A stretch of 10,405 nt of DNA from Ruminococcaceae bacterium UBA5904 (GTDB lineage Bacteria > Bacillota > Clostridia > Oscillospirales > Acutalibacteraceae): contig DJEG01000034.1 in assembly GCA_002431305.1 (NCBI GenBank), forward strand, positions 1 to 10,405, written 5' to 3'. The notes below the pieces were generated by a model, which was not told where the DNA came from, did not search any database, and saw only the letters and a program-made list of their open reading frames with translations. Each line of letters starts with the position of its first letter. Position 1 is the stretch's first letter. The translations under genes were made by a program, and so were the position numbers. Shown here piece by piece: positions 1-6,698 of the stretch.

Positions 1-30
1 CGCCCGAAACAAGGCATTCTCCGGTTTTTT
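1..30. terminator. 3' half of an intrinsic terminator, upstream gene
   Basis: The window opens inside a hairpin. Positions 1-23 are identical to 4439-4461, where the complete stem is visible, and they are followed by GG and a run of eight T. The left arm lies outside the window. By analogy with the complete copy it should end transcription of a gene to the left, and it insulates the promoter of the large secreted protein that follows. Confidence 0.65.
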
Positions 31-72
31 TTGTGCACAGTAAACAAAATTGAAAAAAATCGGAAATAATGC

Positions 73-101
73 TTGTTTTTGATTTTCAATAGTGGTATAA
101 T
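73..101 (+). promoter_or_regulatory. Extended -10 promoter of the vWA/protease/dockerin gene
   Basis: A perfect TATAAT (96-101) is preceded by TGG, giving an extended -10 (TGnTATAAT). A weak -35, TTGTTT (73-78), lies 17 bases upstream. Transcription would start near 108, leaving a leader of about 87 bases before the start at 195. The extended -10 probably compensates for the poor -35. Confidence 0.6.
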
Positions 102-128
102 TCATTACAAATAATACATTATGTGTTC

Positions 129-170
129 TATTTTGCAAAATATAAACAGGATTTTTTTTGCAAAAAAAAT
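129..170. promoter_or_regulatory. Paired perfect palindromes in the leader, possible operators
   Basis: Two perfect palindromes share the core TTTTGCAAAA. The first is 14 bases (129-142, TATTTTGCAAAATA). The second is 20 bases (151-170: A, eight T, GC, eight A, T). Their centres are 25 bases apart, and both lie between the promoter and the ribosome binding site. Neither has a loop, so a DNA-level protein site is likelier than an RNA hairpin. Binding as an operator is inference, and A/T-rich DNA makes such palindromes easier to form by chance. Confidence 0.4.
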
Positions 171-181
171 AAAAAAATATT

Positions 182-189
182 AAGGAGAG
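182..189 (+). promoter_or_regulatory. Ribosome binding site that fixes the start at 195
   Basis: AAGGAGAG ends 5 bases before ATG at 195. The earlier in-frame ATG at 123 has no Shine-Dalgarno sequence and would put 24 mostly charged residues before the signal peptide, so 195 is the better start. Confidence 0.85.
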
Positions 190-194
190 AGACG

Positions 195-3100
195 ATGAGA
201 AAACCATTTAGAACAATTATTTCGCTTTTTCTTGTTATCGGAATGATGCTGACGCCTTCTTTCGGTGCTTCTGCCGCGGCTTTTTACGGCGAAGGCGAAA
301 GCGCGGTTTCGGATGAGGATGAGAAAGAAACCGGAGGTACTGCGGATATTATATTTGCAGTAGATTCTACCGGTTTTATGTCGACTTACATTGAGCCTTT
401 CAAAGAGAATTTTGCAGATTTTAGCAATAACCTTACCTCGAAGGGCGTAGAGCTCAATATGTCCGTAATCGAGTACCGTGACATATTTGAGGACGGTCCG
501 GATTCTACCGTATGGCATGATATCGACGGTGAAAAGTGGACCGGCGACGCGGAAAAAATTATCGGCATTCTTGATTCGATAACGGCCGACGGCGGCGGAG
601 ATAATCCCGAAACCCCGATTTCCGCATTTGAAAAGTTTACTGATTTTTCACGCCTCGGCTCCTATGAGTCAATATTTGAATTCCCCGGCGAAGATTCTTC
701 CAAATTCGTCTTTCTTCTGACCGATTCGGATTATAAGGATTATGATGATACGTCAGAAAATGCCGAGGAAAATCATTATCCCATGTCGTGGTGGTCGGAA
801 CGTTTCAGCGATGAAAAGGTTAATGTCTCGGTTATCGGAAAGAGCTTTTATAAAGATAATTATAAACAGCTTTACAGCAAAACCGGCGGAAGATTTTTTG
901 ATATCACCGCATATGATTACGGCAAATTACTGACCGGTTGCTCCGATTTCGTTTACAATAATACGGTTAATGCCGGCGGCAGTAAAACTGAGGATATTTC
1001 CGGAAACGCGGATATAATATTCGCAATAGATTCAACCGGCTCTATGAGCGGATATATAGGCTCGGTAAAAGAGAATCTTAAAAATTTTGTTAAATCTCTG
1101 AACGGCAAAGGCGTTTCGCTTAATATGTCTGTTGTTGAATTCCGCGATATTTACGCGGACGGTACGGATTCTACCGTTTATCATGAAATAGACGGTAAAA
1201 AGTGGACGGACGACGTTAATAAAATAATCGAAGTTTTTGATTCGATATATGCGAACGGCGGCGGAGATACGGACGAAACTCCGATAGACGCATTCGAAAA
1301 ATTTACAGATTTTTCAAAACTCGGTTCTGACAAATCCATATTTGAATTTCCGAGAGAGGATTCTACAAAATTCGTATTCCTGCTTACGGACGCAGGATTT
1401 AAGGATTATGAAAATACCGACGAAAATATAGCCGAAAACCATTATAATATGGATTGGTGGACGGAGCAGTTCCGCAGTGAAAACGTTAAGGTGACGGTTG
1501 TCAGTGAGGACTACTGCGAACCGGATTATAATTATCTTTATACCATGACCGGCGGCAGATTCATAGATATAGATACATATGACTATTATGAACTGATGCA
1601 GGAATATTCCGAATGGATATACGAAAACGCGATTGACTCCGATTCGGACGGCATTCCCGACGACTGGGAGATAAACGGCGTTGATACAGACCACGACGGC
1701 ATCCCCGATCTCGACCTTAAAGCAATGGGGGCAGATCCCAATGTCCCCGACATCTTTATAGAGGCTGACTGGATGGAGTATGACGGCGATGAGGTCAACA
1801 TAATGGGTGCAAAGGAAAAAATCCATAAAAAAAGCACCGCTCCTTCGCCGGAAGCGTTGAAAATGGTTTATGAAAGCTTTAAGGAGCATGGCATAAACGT
1901 ACATATCGATGCCGGTCCCGAATCGATAATGAATTATGAAACGGGCGAAAAATGGGGAAAACTTTCATCTTCGTACGAGCCTGAGTCCGCGTCCGCGTCT
2001 TCGTCCGCGTCCGCGATTGAATACAGCGATAGTTTTGAGCTTGGCAGCAGTTTTGAAAATTGGAACAGAACCGCAATTGAAAATTTCACCAAAAACAGAT
2101 GGACTACATTTAAATATTGTTTGTTCGTAAACCGTTATGATAACGGCTATAGTACCGGTATTGCCGAAAACATAACGGGACAGTTCTTCATTGTTTCAAG
2201 CGGAATGATATCCGAATCCGAAACTATCAGGGATCACGATACGGCTCTTGCCGGTACCATAATGCATGAGCTCGGTCATACTCTCGGTTTGTCCCACGGC
2301 GGAATTTATACAGATTGTTATACCGGCAAGACTGTTAATGATCATGTAAATCATAAGCCCAATCATTTCAGTATAATGAATTACAATTACCAGCTCGGTG
2401 GATTACAGACAGGTACCGACTCGTATAAGATAGACTATCAGGAGTTTAATCTTCCCGAAATTGACGAGGAAAATATTGACGAAAGCCTCGGTATAGATCC
2501 CCTCGGTGCAACGAAGGACTGCGGATTAATGTTCAACTTCCGTGATTTTGACGGAACGACAATAACCGATATCGCAGAGCGCGCAATCGATTTCAATGAA
2601 GACGGCGTTTTGGATTATAATTTAAAATACAATCTTAATGGCGATAAGGATGAAAAAACCGGAGAGGACATTTTCGGTACTCTGACCGCAACGTCGAACG
2701 AATGGGTCAACCTTAAATTCACCGGAGGTCTTATCGGCGGATACGGAGAAGATATTGATTTGGATAAGGTTGGTTCTCTTATACCCGATCCCGGCGAAAA
2801 CAATGAAACTGCGGAGCAGTCTGTTCAGGAAGCGTTTGAAAAAGGTTTGCTCGGAGAAAAAGACGAATGCGCTTTTGCTTCGACGGACAGAAAAACCGCA
2901 TACAGCGAAATTTCCGGACAGAATATTAATTTAAATATTAATAATCTTTATCCCGATGATACTTCTGTTGAGCTTACTGTTAAATCTGACGTTCTTTCGG
3001 ACGTTTACACTTCAAAAATCGACGTAAGTAAATCCGGCGCGTCCGTCAGCATTCCTCTTAAGGATAATCTTACTGCCGGAGAGTATAATATTACTTATTC

Positions 3101-4301
3101 AATGCTTCTCAAAAACGGAAAAACCGTTGAAAAAACCGGTATTATTGAAGTAAAGGCTCCGGAATATAAACAAATGAAAGTCGGAGAGAGTGCGGACATT
3201 TCCGTAGACTCGATTAAATCGTGTGAAATCTCCGATGATAAAATTCTTGAAATCATCGACGGCAAAATTACCGCAAAGGCTGAAGGAACCGCGTTTGTTT
3301 TAGTAAAAGCAGATGAGGAAAATTCTTATTGTTTTAAAGTAACTATCGGACATACCGAAGAAAAAATCGACAGCAAACCTGCAACCTGTACAAAAACCGG
3401 ACTTACAGAAGGTACAAAATGCTCCGTCTGCGGTGAAATCATAAAAGCACAAGAAGAAATTCCCGCATTGGGACACAAGGAAGTAAAAGTTGAAGGCAAG
3501 CCTGCAACATGCACCGAAAAGGGACTTACCGACGGCACAAAGTGCTCCGTCTGCGGTGAAGTTGTAAAAGCTCAGAAAGAAATTCCCGCACCGGGACACA
3601 AGGAAGTAAAAGTTGAAGGCAAGCCTGCGTCATGCACCGAAAAGGGAATCAGCGACGGCACGAAGTGCTCCGTCTGCGGTGAAGTTGTAAAAGCTCAGAA
3701 AGAAATCCCCGCATTGGGACACAAGCAGGTCAAAGTCGAAGGTAAGCCTGCAACATGCACCGAAAAGGGACTTACCGACGGCACTAAATGCTCCGTTTGC
3801 GGTAAAACAGTCAAGGCACAGGAGGAACTTCCCGCCCGCGGTCACAGCTTTAAGGACGGCGTCTGCACCGAGTGCGGAGCAATCGACCCCGATTATAAAC
3901 TTATCCTGAAAAACGGAAGCAAACTTATTCTTAACGCGGATAAAATGTTTATTTATGTTAAGCCCGAAAAGATAAGCGGAGTTACTGCGTCCGAATTTAA
4001 ATCGGAAATAGAAAGTAATATAACGCTTTCTGTATCGGATTCGGATGTCGTTGTTAACGGTTTAAAATTCAAATTAGGTGTTAATGAATATACCGTTATT
4101 GTAATGGGCGACACCTCGCCCGACGGCAAAATTACCGCCAAGGACGCCAGATCCGTTCTGAGAATCGCGGCAAGACTCGACAGTCCCGACTCAGTTACGA
4201 AGGAAGCCGCCGATATTGATTCCGACGGTAAGGTGTCGAGCAAAGAGGCGCGCAGTATTCTGCGCTTCGCCGCAAAACTTCAGACAAAAATCGACGGTTA
4301 A
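195..4301 (+). CDS. Secreted tandem-vWA metzincin protease with Cys-rich repeats and dockerin
   Basis: A 1368-residue exported protein. Residues 1-29 form a signal peptide (basic start, hydrophobic core, ASAAA cleavage region). Two tandem vWA domains follow (about 50-255 and 272-480). The second has an intact MIDAS start, DSTGSMS (279-285); the first reads DSTGFMS (57-63) and lacks the second metal-coordinating Ser. Residues 481-517 are Asp-rich calcium-type loops (DSDSDGIPDDWE, DTDHDGIPDLD). A metzincin-type zinc protease follows, with HELGHTLGLSH (691-701) and a likely Met-turn SIMNY (726-730). After a beta-rich stretch comes a Big_2-like domain (about 985-1050), then four 41-residue Cys-rich repeats (1052-1215). 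A pre-dockerin module ends in a type I dockerin (about 1305-1362) with calcium loops at D1306-D1317 and D1340-E1351. Probable role: calcium-dependent extracellular protease displayed on a cohesin-bearing scaffold. The protease fold and dockerin are well supported; substrate and partner are unknown. It is transcribed alone. Confidence 0.9.
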   Translation: MRKPFRTIISLFLVIGMMLTPSFGASAAAFYGEGESAVSDEDEKETGGTADIIFAVDSTGFMSTYIEPFKENFADFSNNLTSKGVELNMSVIEYRDIFEDGPDSTVWHDIDGEKWTGDAEKIIGILDSITADGGGDNPETPISAFEKFTDFSRLGSYESIFEFPGEDSSKFVFLLTDSDYKDYDDTSENAEENHYPMSWWSERFSDEKVNVSVIGKSFYKDNYKQLYSKTGGRFFDITAYDYGKLLTGCSDFVYNNTVNAGGSKTEDISGNADIIFAIDSTGSMSGYIGSVKENLKNFVKSLNGKGVSLNMSVVEFRDIYADGTDSTVYHEIDGKKWTDDVNKIIEVFDSIYANGGGDTDETPIDAFEKFTDFSKLGSDKSIFEFPREDSTKFVFLLTDAGFKDYENTDENIAENHYNMDWWTEQFRSENVKVTVVSEDYCEPDYNYLYTMTGGRFIDIDTYDYYELMQEYSEWIYENAIDSDSDGIPDDWEINGVDTDHDGIPDLDLKAMGADPNVPDIFIEADWMEYDGDEVNIMGAKEKIHKKSTAPSPEALKMVYESFKEHGINVHIDAGPESIMNYETGEKWGKLSSSYEPESASASSSASAIEYSDSFELGSSFENWNRTAIENFTKNRWTTFKYCLFVNRYDNGYSTGIAENITGQFFIVSSGMISESETIRDHDTALAGTIMHELGHTLGLSHGGIYTDCYTGKTVNDHVNHKPNHFSIMNYNYQLGGLQTGTDSYKIDYQEFNLPEIDEENIDESLGIDPLGATKDCGLMFNFRDFDGTTITDIAERAIDFNEDGVLDYNLKYNLNGDKDEKTGEDIFGTLTATSNEWVNLKFTGGLIGGYGEDIDLDKVGSLIPDPGENNETAEQSVQEAFEKGLLGEKDECAFASTDRKTAYSEISGQNINLNINNLYPDDTSVELTVKSDVLSDVYTSKIDVSKSGASVSIPLKDNLTAGEYNITYSMLLKNGKTVEKTGIIEVKAPEYKQMKVGESADISVDSIKSCEISDDKILEIIDGKITAKAEGTAFVLVKADEENSYCFKVTIGHTEEKIDSKPATCTKTGLTEGTKCSVCGEIIKAQEEIPALGHKEVKVEGKPATCTEKGLTDGTKCSVCGEVVKAQKEIPAPGHKEVKVEGKPASCTEKGISDGTKCSVCGEVVKAQKEIPALGHKQVKVEGKPATCTEKGLTDGTKCSVCGKTVKAQEELPARGHSFKDGVCTECGAIDPDYKLILKNGSKLILNADKMFIYVKPEKISGVTASEFKSEIESNITLSVSDSDVVVNGLKFKLGVNEYTVIVMGDTSPDGKITAKDARSVLRIAARLDSPDSVTKEAADIDSDGKVSSKEARSILRFAAKLQTKIDG
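342..1634 (+). repeat. Tandem duplication of the vWA domain coding region
   Basis: Two copies, about 342-959 and 1008-1634, are offset by 666 bases (222 codons between MIDAS aspartates D57 and D279). Shared blocks include ADIIFA-DSTG, LNMSV-E-RDI, IDG-KWT, GGGD--ETPI-AFEKFTDFS, KFVFLLTD and TGGRF-DI-YDY. The DNA has clearly diverged at synonymous sites, so the duplication is not very recent. This is an intragenic duplication within one protein. Confidence 0.9.
3348..3839 (+). repeat. Four 123-base repeats encoding 41-residue Cys-rich units
   Basis: Units span 3348-3470, 3471-3593, 3594-3716 and 3717-3839, each exactly 41 codons. A truncated half unit (GH-SFKDGVCTECG) follows from 3840. Each unit reads GH-x(8)-KPATCT-x-KG-x(4)-TKCSVCG-x(6)-E-IPA and carries one lone Cys plus a CxxC pair. 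The middle units are nearly identical in DNA and the first is the most divergent, as expected for unequal crossing over or gene conversion. The same repeat type recurs, much more diverged, in the last gene of the window. Confidence 0.92.
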
Positions 4302-4312
4302 AAAATCAAAAT

Positions 4313-4416
4313 AAAAGAGCCCGCGCACATTATGAAGTAAAAAATCATTGTTCCGCATGAAAAATGTCCGCGCGGAATCGCCGGATATTTTGCCCCAATC
4401 CCGCCCGCTCTTTTTT
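4313..4416 (+). other. Structured 3' tail with closing stem and U-tract
   Basis: AAAAGAGC (4313-4320) pairs perfectly with GCTCTTTT (4407-4414), enclosing 86 bases. Inside, TTCCGC (4351-4356) pairs with GCGGAA (4372-4377). An alternative pairing CCGCGC (4321-4326) with GCGCGG (4370-4375) would exclude it. The right arm runs into six T, so the element may act as a long-loop terminator or as a protective 3' structure. It starts 12 bases after the stop codon. Whether it is a functional RNA is unknown. Confidence 0.35.
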
Positions 4417-4430
4417 ATCAAAAAACGAAA

Positions 4431-4468
4431 ACGGAGAACGCCCGAAACAAGGCATTCTCCGTTTTTTT
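4431..4468. terminator. Bidirectional intrinsic terminator between convergent genes
   Basis: CGGAGAACGCC (4432-4442) pairs with GGCATTCTCCG (4451-4461), followed by seven T on the plus strand. The single C-A mismatch becomes a U-G wobble when read on the minus strand, where the stem is followed by TTTTCGTTTTTT. It therefore suits both the plus-strand protease gene and the minus-strand GH27 operon. Its core matches the window start exactly. Confidence 0.85.
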
Positions 4469-4566
4469 GCTGTCTTTTTTTTTGTTAAAATACGCGGTGT
4501 TTTTCAATTATATCACAATCCGAATTCGGGGTTAATTACCTCGTATTAAACGGCATTTTTCCGTTC

Positions 4567-6288
4567 TCAACGCACGATATATACCTTGACCCCGTGGGGC
4601 TCAACGCACGCGTTTATTTCGTCCGGCGAAATAAATTCGCTGTCCTCCCACACGTCGGTTACGCTGTATCCGCTCTTTTTTTCAAGGCTTACAAAGCCCA
4701 GATTTGCTGTTTCGCTGAGGTCGATTTTAACATTTTTCTTTTTTGACGACTTGTTGAACACGCAGACGGCGATTCTCGAATTTTCAAGCGGTTTTACGAG
4801 AATGTCGACGAGTCCCGTTTTTATTCTCCGGCACTGAACGCCGAGAATATCCTGATTTATCGAAATCATTTTTTTATTCGTAATGATTTTATAAACAGGA
4901 TTTTCGCTGTCAACCGTGCCGTCCGTTTTTATAAATCTGCGCACGTCGTTGCCGAGTATCAGCGGGGCGCACATCATGCACCACAGCGAAAAATGCGCCC
5001 TGTTTTCCTCGTTCGTGAGTCTGCCGTTGCCGACCTCGAGCATATCGGGGTCGTTCCAGCCTCCGGGGGCGGAATATTTCCACAGACCGACCGTCCGCTC
5101 GTAAATCATGACAATCCACGGCCAAAACGGTTTGATATCGGGCGTTGTCCGCCACAGATTACCGGCCGAACGCGCCCATTTCCACGGTGAATTTTTGCCC
5201 CATTCGCAGATTGAAAATACTATCGGCTTAACTTCCGATGAATTTTTTTCAGCGTAATCCCTCGCCGCGCGCTTTAACTCTCTGCCCATTAATGAGTACT
5301 GCATTGCGGCGGAGTCGGCGGCGGAGCCTACGGGGTTATAAAATTCGATAATATTTGTACCCTTTTTCAATTTAATATCGCGCTGAACGCGTTTTACTCT
5401 GTTGCCCGCGAGATTTTTATCAAAATACAGCCAAATCTCCTCGGAATTGACATTTGCAATCAGGAATCTGTCGGAATCCTTTGACTTTCTGACCGTCAGC
5501 GACATTACAGCGTCGGAATCCGTCTCACTCTCGAGCGTAATTTCAAACGAACCGCCGTGCGACGAGAGGGATGTTATATATTCGTAATTATCCTTGTCGC
5601 AGTCGCTCATTTTAATAATTCTCGCACTGCCCTTCAGCGTGCAGCCGGACGGCGAATATTTTGCGAACGCCGTCTTTGAGGGGTGCGAAAATTCGACGAA
5701 TGCGACGTCCGGCGCTTTTTCCGTCAGCGGAATGTTATGGCAGAAGTCGTATTTGAAATATTCGACTCCCCATTCTGCGAGCGTGTCCGCGTCTTCGCGT
5801 TCGTGCGTAAGGCTTCCGGGATAATCCTCGCACGTCCTCACGCCGTTTGACGAATACAGACCGAGTTTCAGCCCCTTTGAATTTATGTACTCGCTCAGCG
5901 CCTTAATGCCTGAGGGGAAAGTTGCCTTGTCACACTGAAGCCTGCCGTTTTCGTCACGTTCCGAGCTCTGCCAGCAGTCGTCGATGTTTACGTATTTATA
6001 TCCCGCGTCGAGAAGACCCGAGTCCTTCATCGCGTCCGCAATTTCCCTGATGAGTTCCTCGTTGATTTTCGAAGCGAAAAGATTCCAGCTTGACCAGCCC
6101 ATAGGGGGCGTGAGCGCCGCCGAATTGTCATAACCGCCGGCGGATTTCTGCGAAAGAGTCAGCTTGTGCGCCATTCGTTTAATTTCACATACGGGGCAGA
6201 TGTGCTTTTTCTTTAAGAGTGCCGCAGTTCCGGCGAGAGAAGCCGTCAGTACTGCCGCCGCCGCTTTTTTCCCGTTAATCTTTTTCAT
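4567..6288 (-). CDS. GH27 alpha-galactosidase-like glycoside hydrolase with an inserted domain
   Basis: 573 residues. The (beta/alpha)8 catalytic part begins at LTPPMGWSSWN (59-69) and includes YVNIDDCW (99-106), KLGLYSS (141-147), FKYDFC with predicted nucleophile D181, SICEWG (359-364), RTTPD with predicted acid/base D384, WNDPDML (411-417) and SINQD (476-480). A beta-rich C-terminal domain follows. The family hydrolyses terminal alpha-galactosides, and some members act on alpha-N-acetylgalactosamine. About 135 extra residues (190-325) lie between the nucleophile strand and the next barrel element and look like a carbohydrate-binding beta-sandwich. The N-terminus has a hydrophobic stretch (9-25) and then KKKHICPVC, with no clear cleavage site or lipobox, so it may be a membrane-anchored enzyme. 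The start lies 6 bases after the upstream stop codon without a good Shine-Dalgarno sequence, suggesting translational coupling. Confidence 0.9.
   Translation of the reverse strand: MKKINGKKAAAAVLTASLAGTAALLKKKHICPVCEIKRMAHKLTLSQKSAGGYDNSAALTPPMGWSSWNLFASKINEELIREIADAMKDSGLLDAGYKYVNIDDCWQSSERDENGRLQCDKATFPSGIKALSEYINSKGLKLGLYSSNGVRTCEDYPGSLTHEREDADTLAEWGVEYFKYDFCHNIPLTEKAPDVAFVEFSHPSKTAFAKYSPSGCTLKGSARIIKMSDCDKDNYEYITSLSSHGGSFEITLESETDSDAVMSLTVRKSKDSDRFLIANVNSEEIWLYFDKNLAGNRVKRVQRDIKLKKGTNIIEFYNPVGSAADSAAMQYSLMGRELKRAARDYAEKNSSEVKPIVFSICEWGKNSPWKWARSAGNLWRTTPDIKPFWPWIVMIYERTVGLWKYSAPGGWNDPDMLEVGNGRLTNEENRAHFSLWCMMCAPLILGNDVRRFIKTDGTVDSENPVYKIITNKKMISINQDILGVQCRRIKTGLVDILVKPLENSRIAVCVFNKSSKKKNVKIDLSETANLGFVSLEKKSGYSVTDVWEDSEFISPDEINACVEPHGVKVYIVR
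5314..5721 (-). other. Domain inserted in the GH27 barrel, CBM35/CBM6-like
   Basis: Residues about 190-325 of the GH27 protein have no place in the usual barrel, which normally runs from the nucleophile strand almost directly into the helix seen here as MQYSLMGREL (329-338). The insert alternates hydrophobic residues as a beta-sandwich does and ends with DIKLKKGTNIIEFYN (304-318), resembling the 'v-l-x-x-G-x-N-x-I-x-l' ending typical of CBM6/CBM35 modules. The fold assignment is inference from pattern only. Confidence 0.5.
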
Positions 6289-6294
6289 AATTTA

Positions 6295-6639
6295 TCAGAA
6301 GTTCGAGCCGTTGAAGCCCCAGTTTTGATATCCCGAATATTTAACGTATGTTCTGTCCTGCGAAATGCCGAGTTCGTTCTCGATGATACGGCAGAGTTTT
6401 TCGGTCATTTTTTCGCTCGCCGACGCGTCAACGTTTCCGAGCAGACTTACGTCAACCATAGCCGAGTCAGTCGAATTGTCGCCGCCGAACCACATTTTTT
6501 TGTCACCCTCTACGGCAACCATGAGCCATCTCTCCGTCTTGCCGGGGAAACATTCGATAGCTTTGCCGAATGCTGTTTTGAGCGCCTCCGCCTTCTCGCC
6601 GGAAATATTTGCTGTTGTTTTTAATTCAATATAAGGCAT
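6295..6639 (-). CDS. MIF / tautomerase-superfamily protein
   Basis: A 114-residue protein, the usual length for macrophage migration inhibitory factor (MIF) and D-dopachrome tautomerase homologues. It starts M-P, and Pro2 would become the N-terminal catalytic proline after Met removal. It keeps a Lys at the active-site position (PGKTERWLMVAV, K34), the MWFGG loop (49-53), and the MIF-like end ISQDRTYVKYSGYQNWGFNGSNF, in which the Arg/Tyr strand and the W-x-x-N-x-S tail are recognisable (92-114). The CxxC of mammalian MIF is replaced by D58-S-A-M61, so the reported thiol-oxidoreductase activity is not expected. There is no signal peptide, so it should be cytoplasmic unless released. It has a strong AGGAGG site and a consensus promoter, and is the first gene of an operon with the GH27 enzyme. 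Natural substrate unknown. Confidence 0.87.
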   Translation of the reverse strand: MPYIELKTTANISGEKAEALKTAFGKAIECFPGKTERWLMVAVEGDKKMWFGGDNSTDSAMVDVSLLGNVDASASEKMTEKLCRIIENELGISQDRTYVKYSGYQNWGFNGSNF

Positions 6640-6646
6640 GAAAAAG

Positions 6647-6653
6647 ACCTCCT
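6647..6653 (-). promoter_or_regulatory. Ribosome binding site of the MIF-like gene
   Basis: AGGAGGT on the minus strand ends 7 bases before the ATG at 6639. This near-perfect site contrasts with the missing site of the second gene and suggests that the MIF-like protein is made in excess of the enzyme. Confidence 0.85.
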
Positions 6654-6669
6654 GAAGTGTTTTTTTATT

Positions 6670-6698
6670 ATTATAAAATAAATTTTTGAATATTTCAA
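6670..6698 (-). promoter_or_regulatory. Promoter of the MIF-GH27 operon with a dyad at -35
   Basis: On the minus strand TTGAAA (6698-6693) and TATAAT (6675-6670) are separated by 17 bases, a near-consensus sigma-A type promoter. Transcription should start near 6663, leaving a leader of about 24 bases. A perfect dyad TTGAA-N3-TTCAA (6686-6698) covers the -35 box and could be an operator; that part is inference. Confidence 0.8.

Noticed and set aside
123..194. Upstream in-frame start giving a 1392-residue protein
   Set aside because: No ribosome binding site before 123, the extra residues spoil the signal peptide, and a clear AAGGAGAG serves the ATG at 195.
1314..1904. 196-codon minus-strand frame inside the protease gene
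   Set aside because: It lies wholly antisense to a gene with clear domains, has no ribosome binding site evidence and no recognisable family; it is a shadow of the repeat-biased coding strand.
3348..3839. CRISPR-like array
   Set aside because: The repeats are 123 bases, directly abutting, in frame and protein-coding, with no unique spacers.
4520..4529. Palindrome CCGAATTCGG as an operator or terminator
   Set aside because: A single short palindrome containing an EcoRI-type hexamer, not followed by a T run and not near a promoter; chance is adequate.
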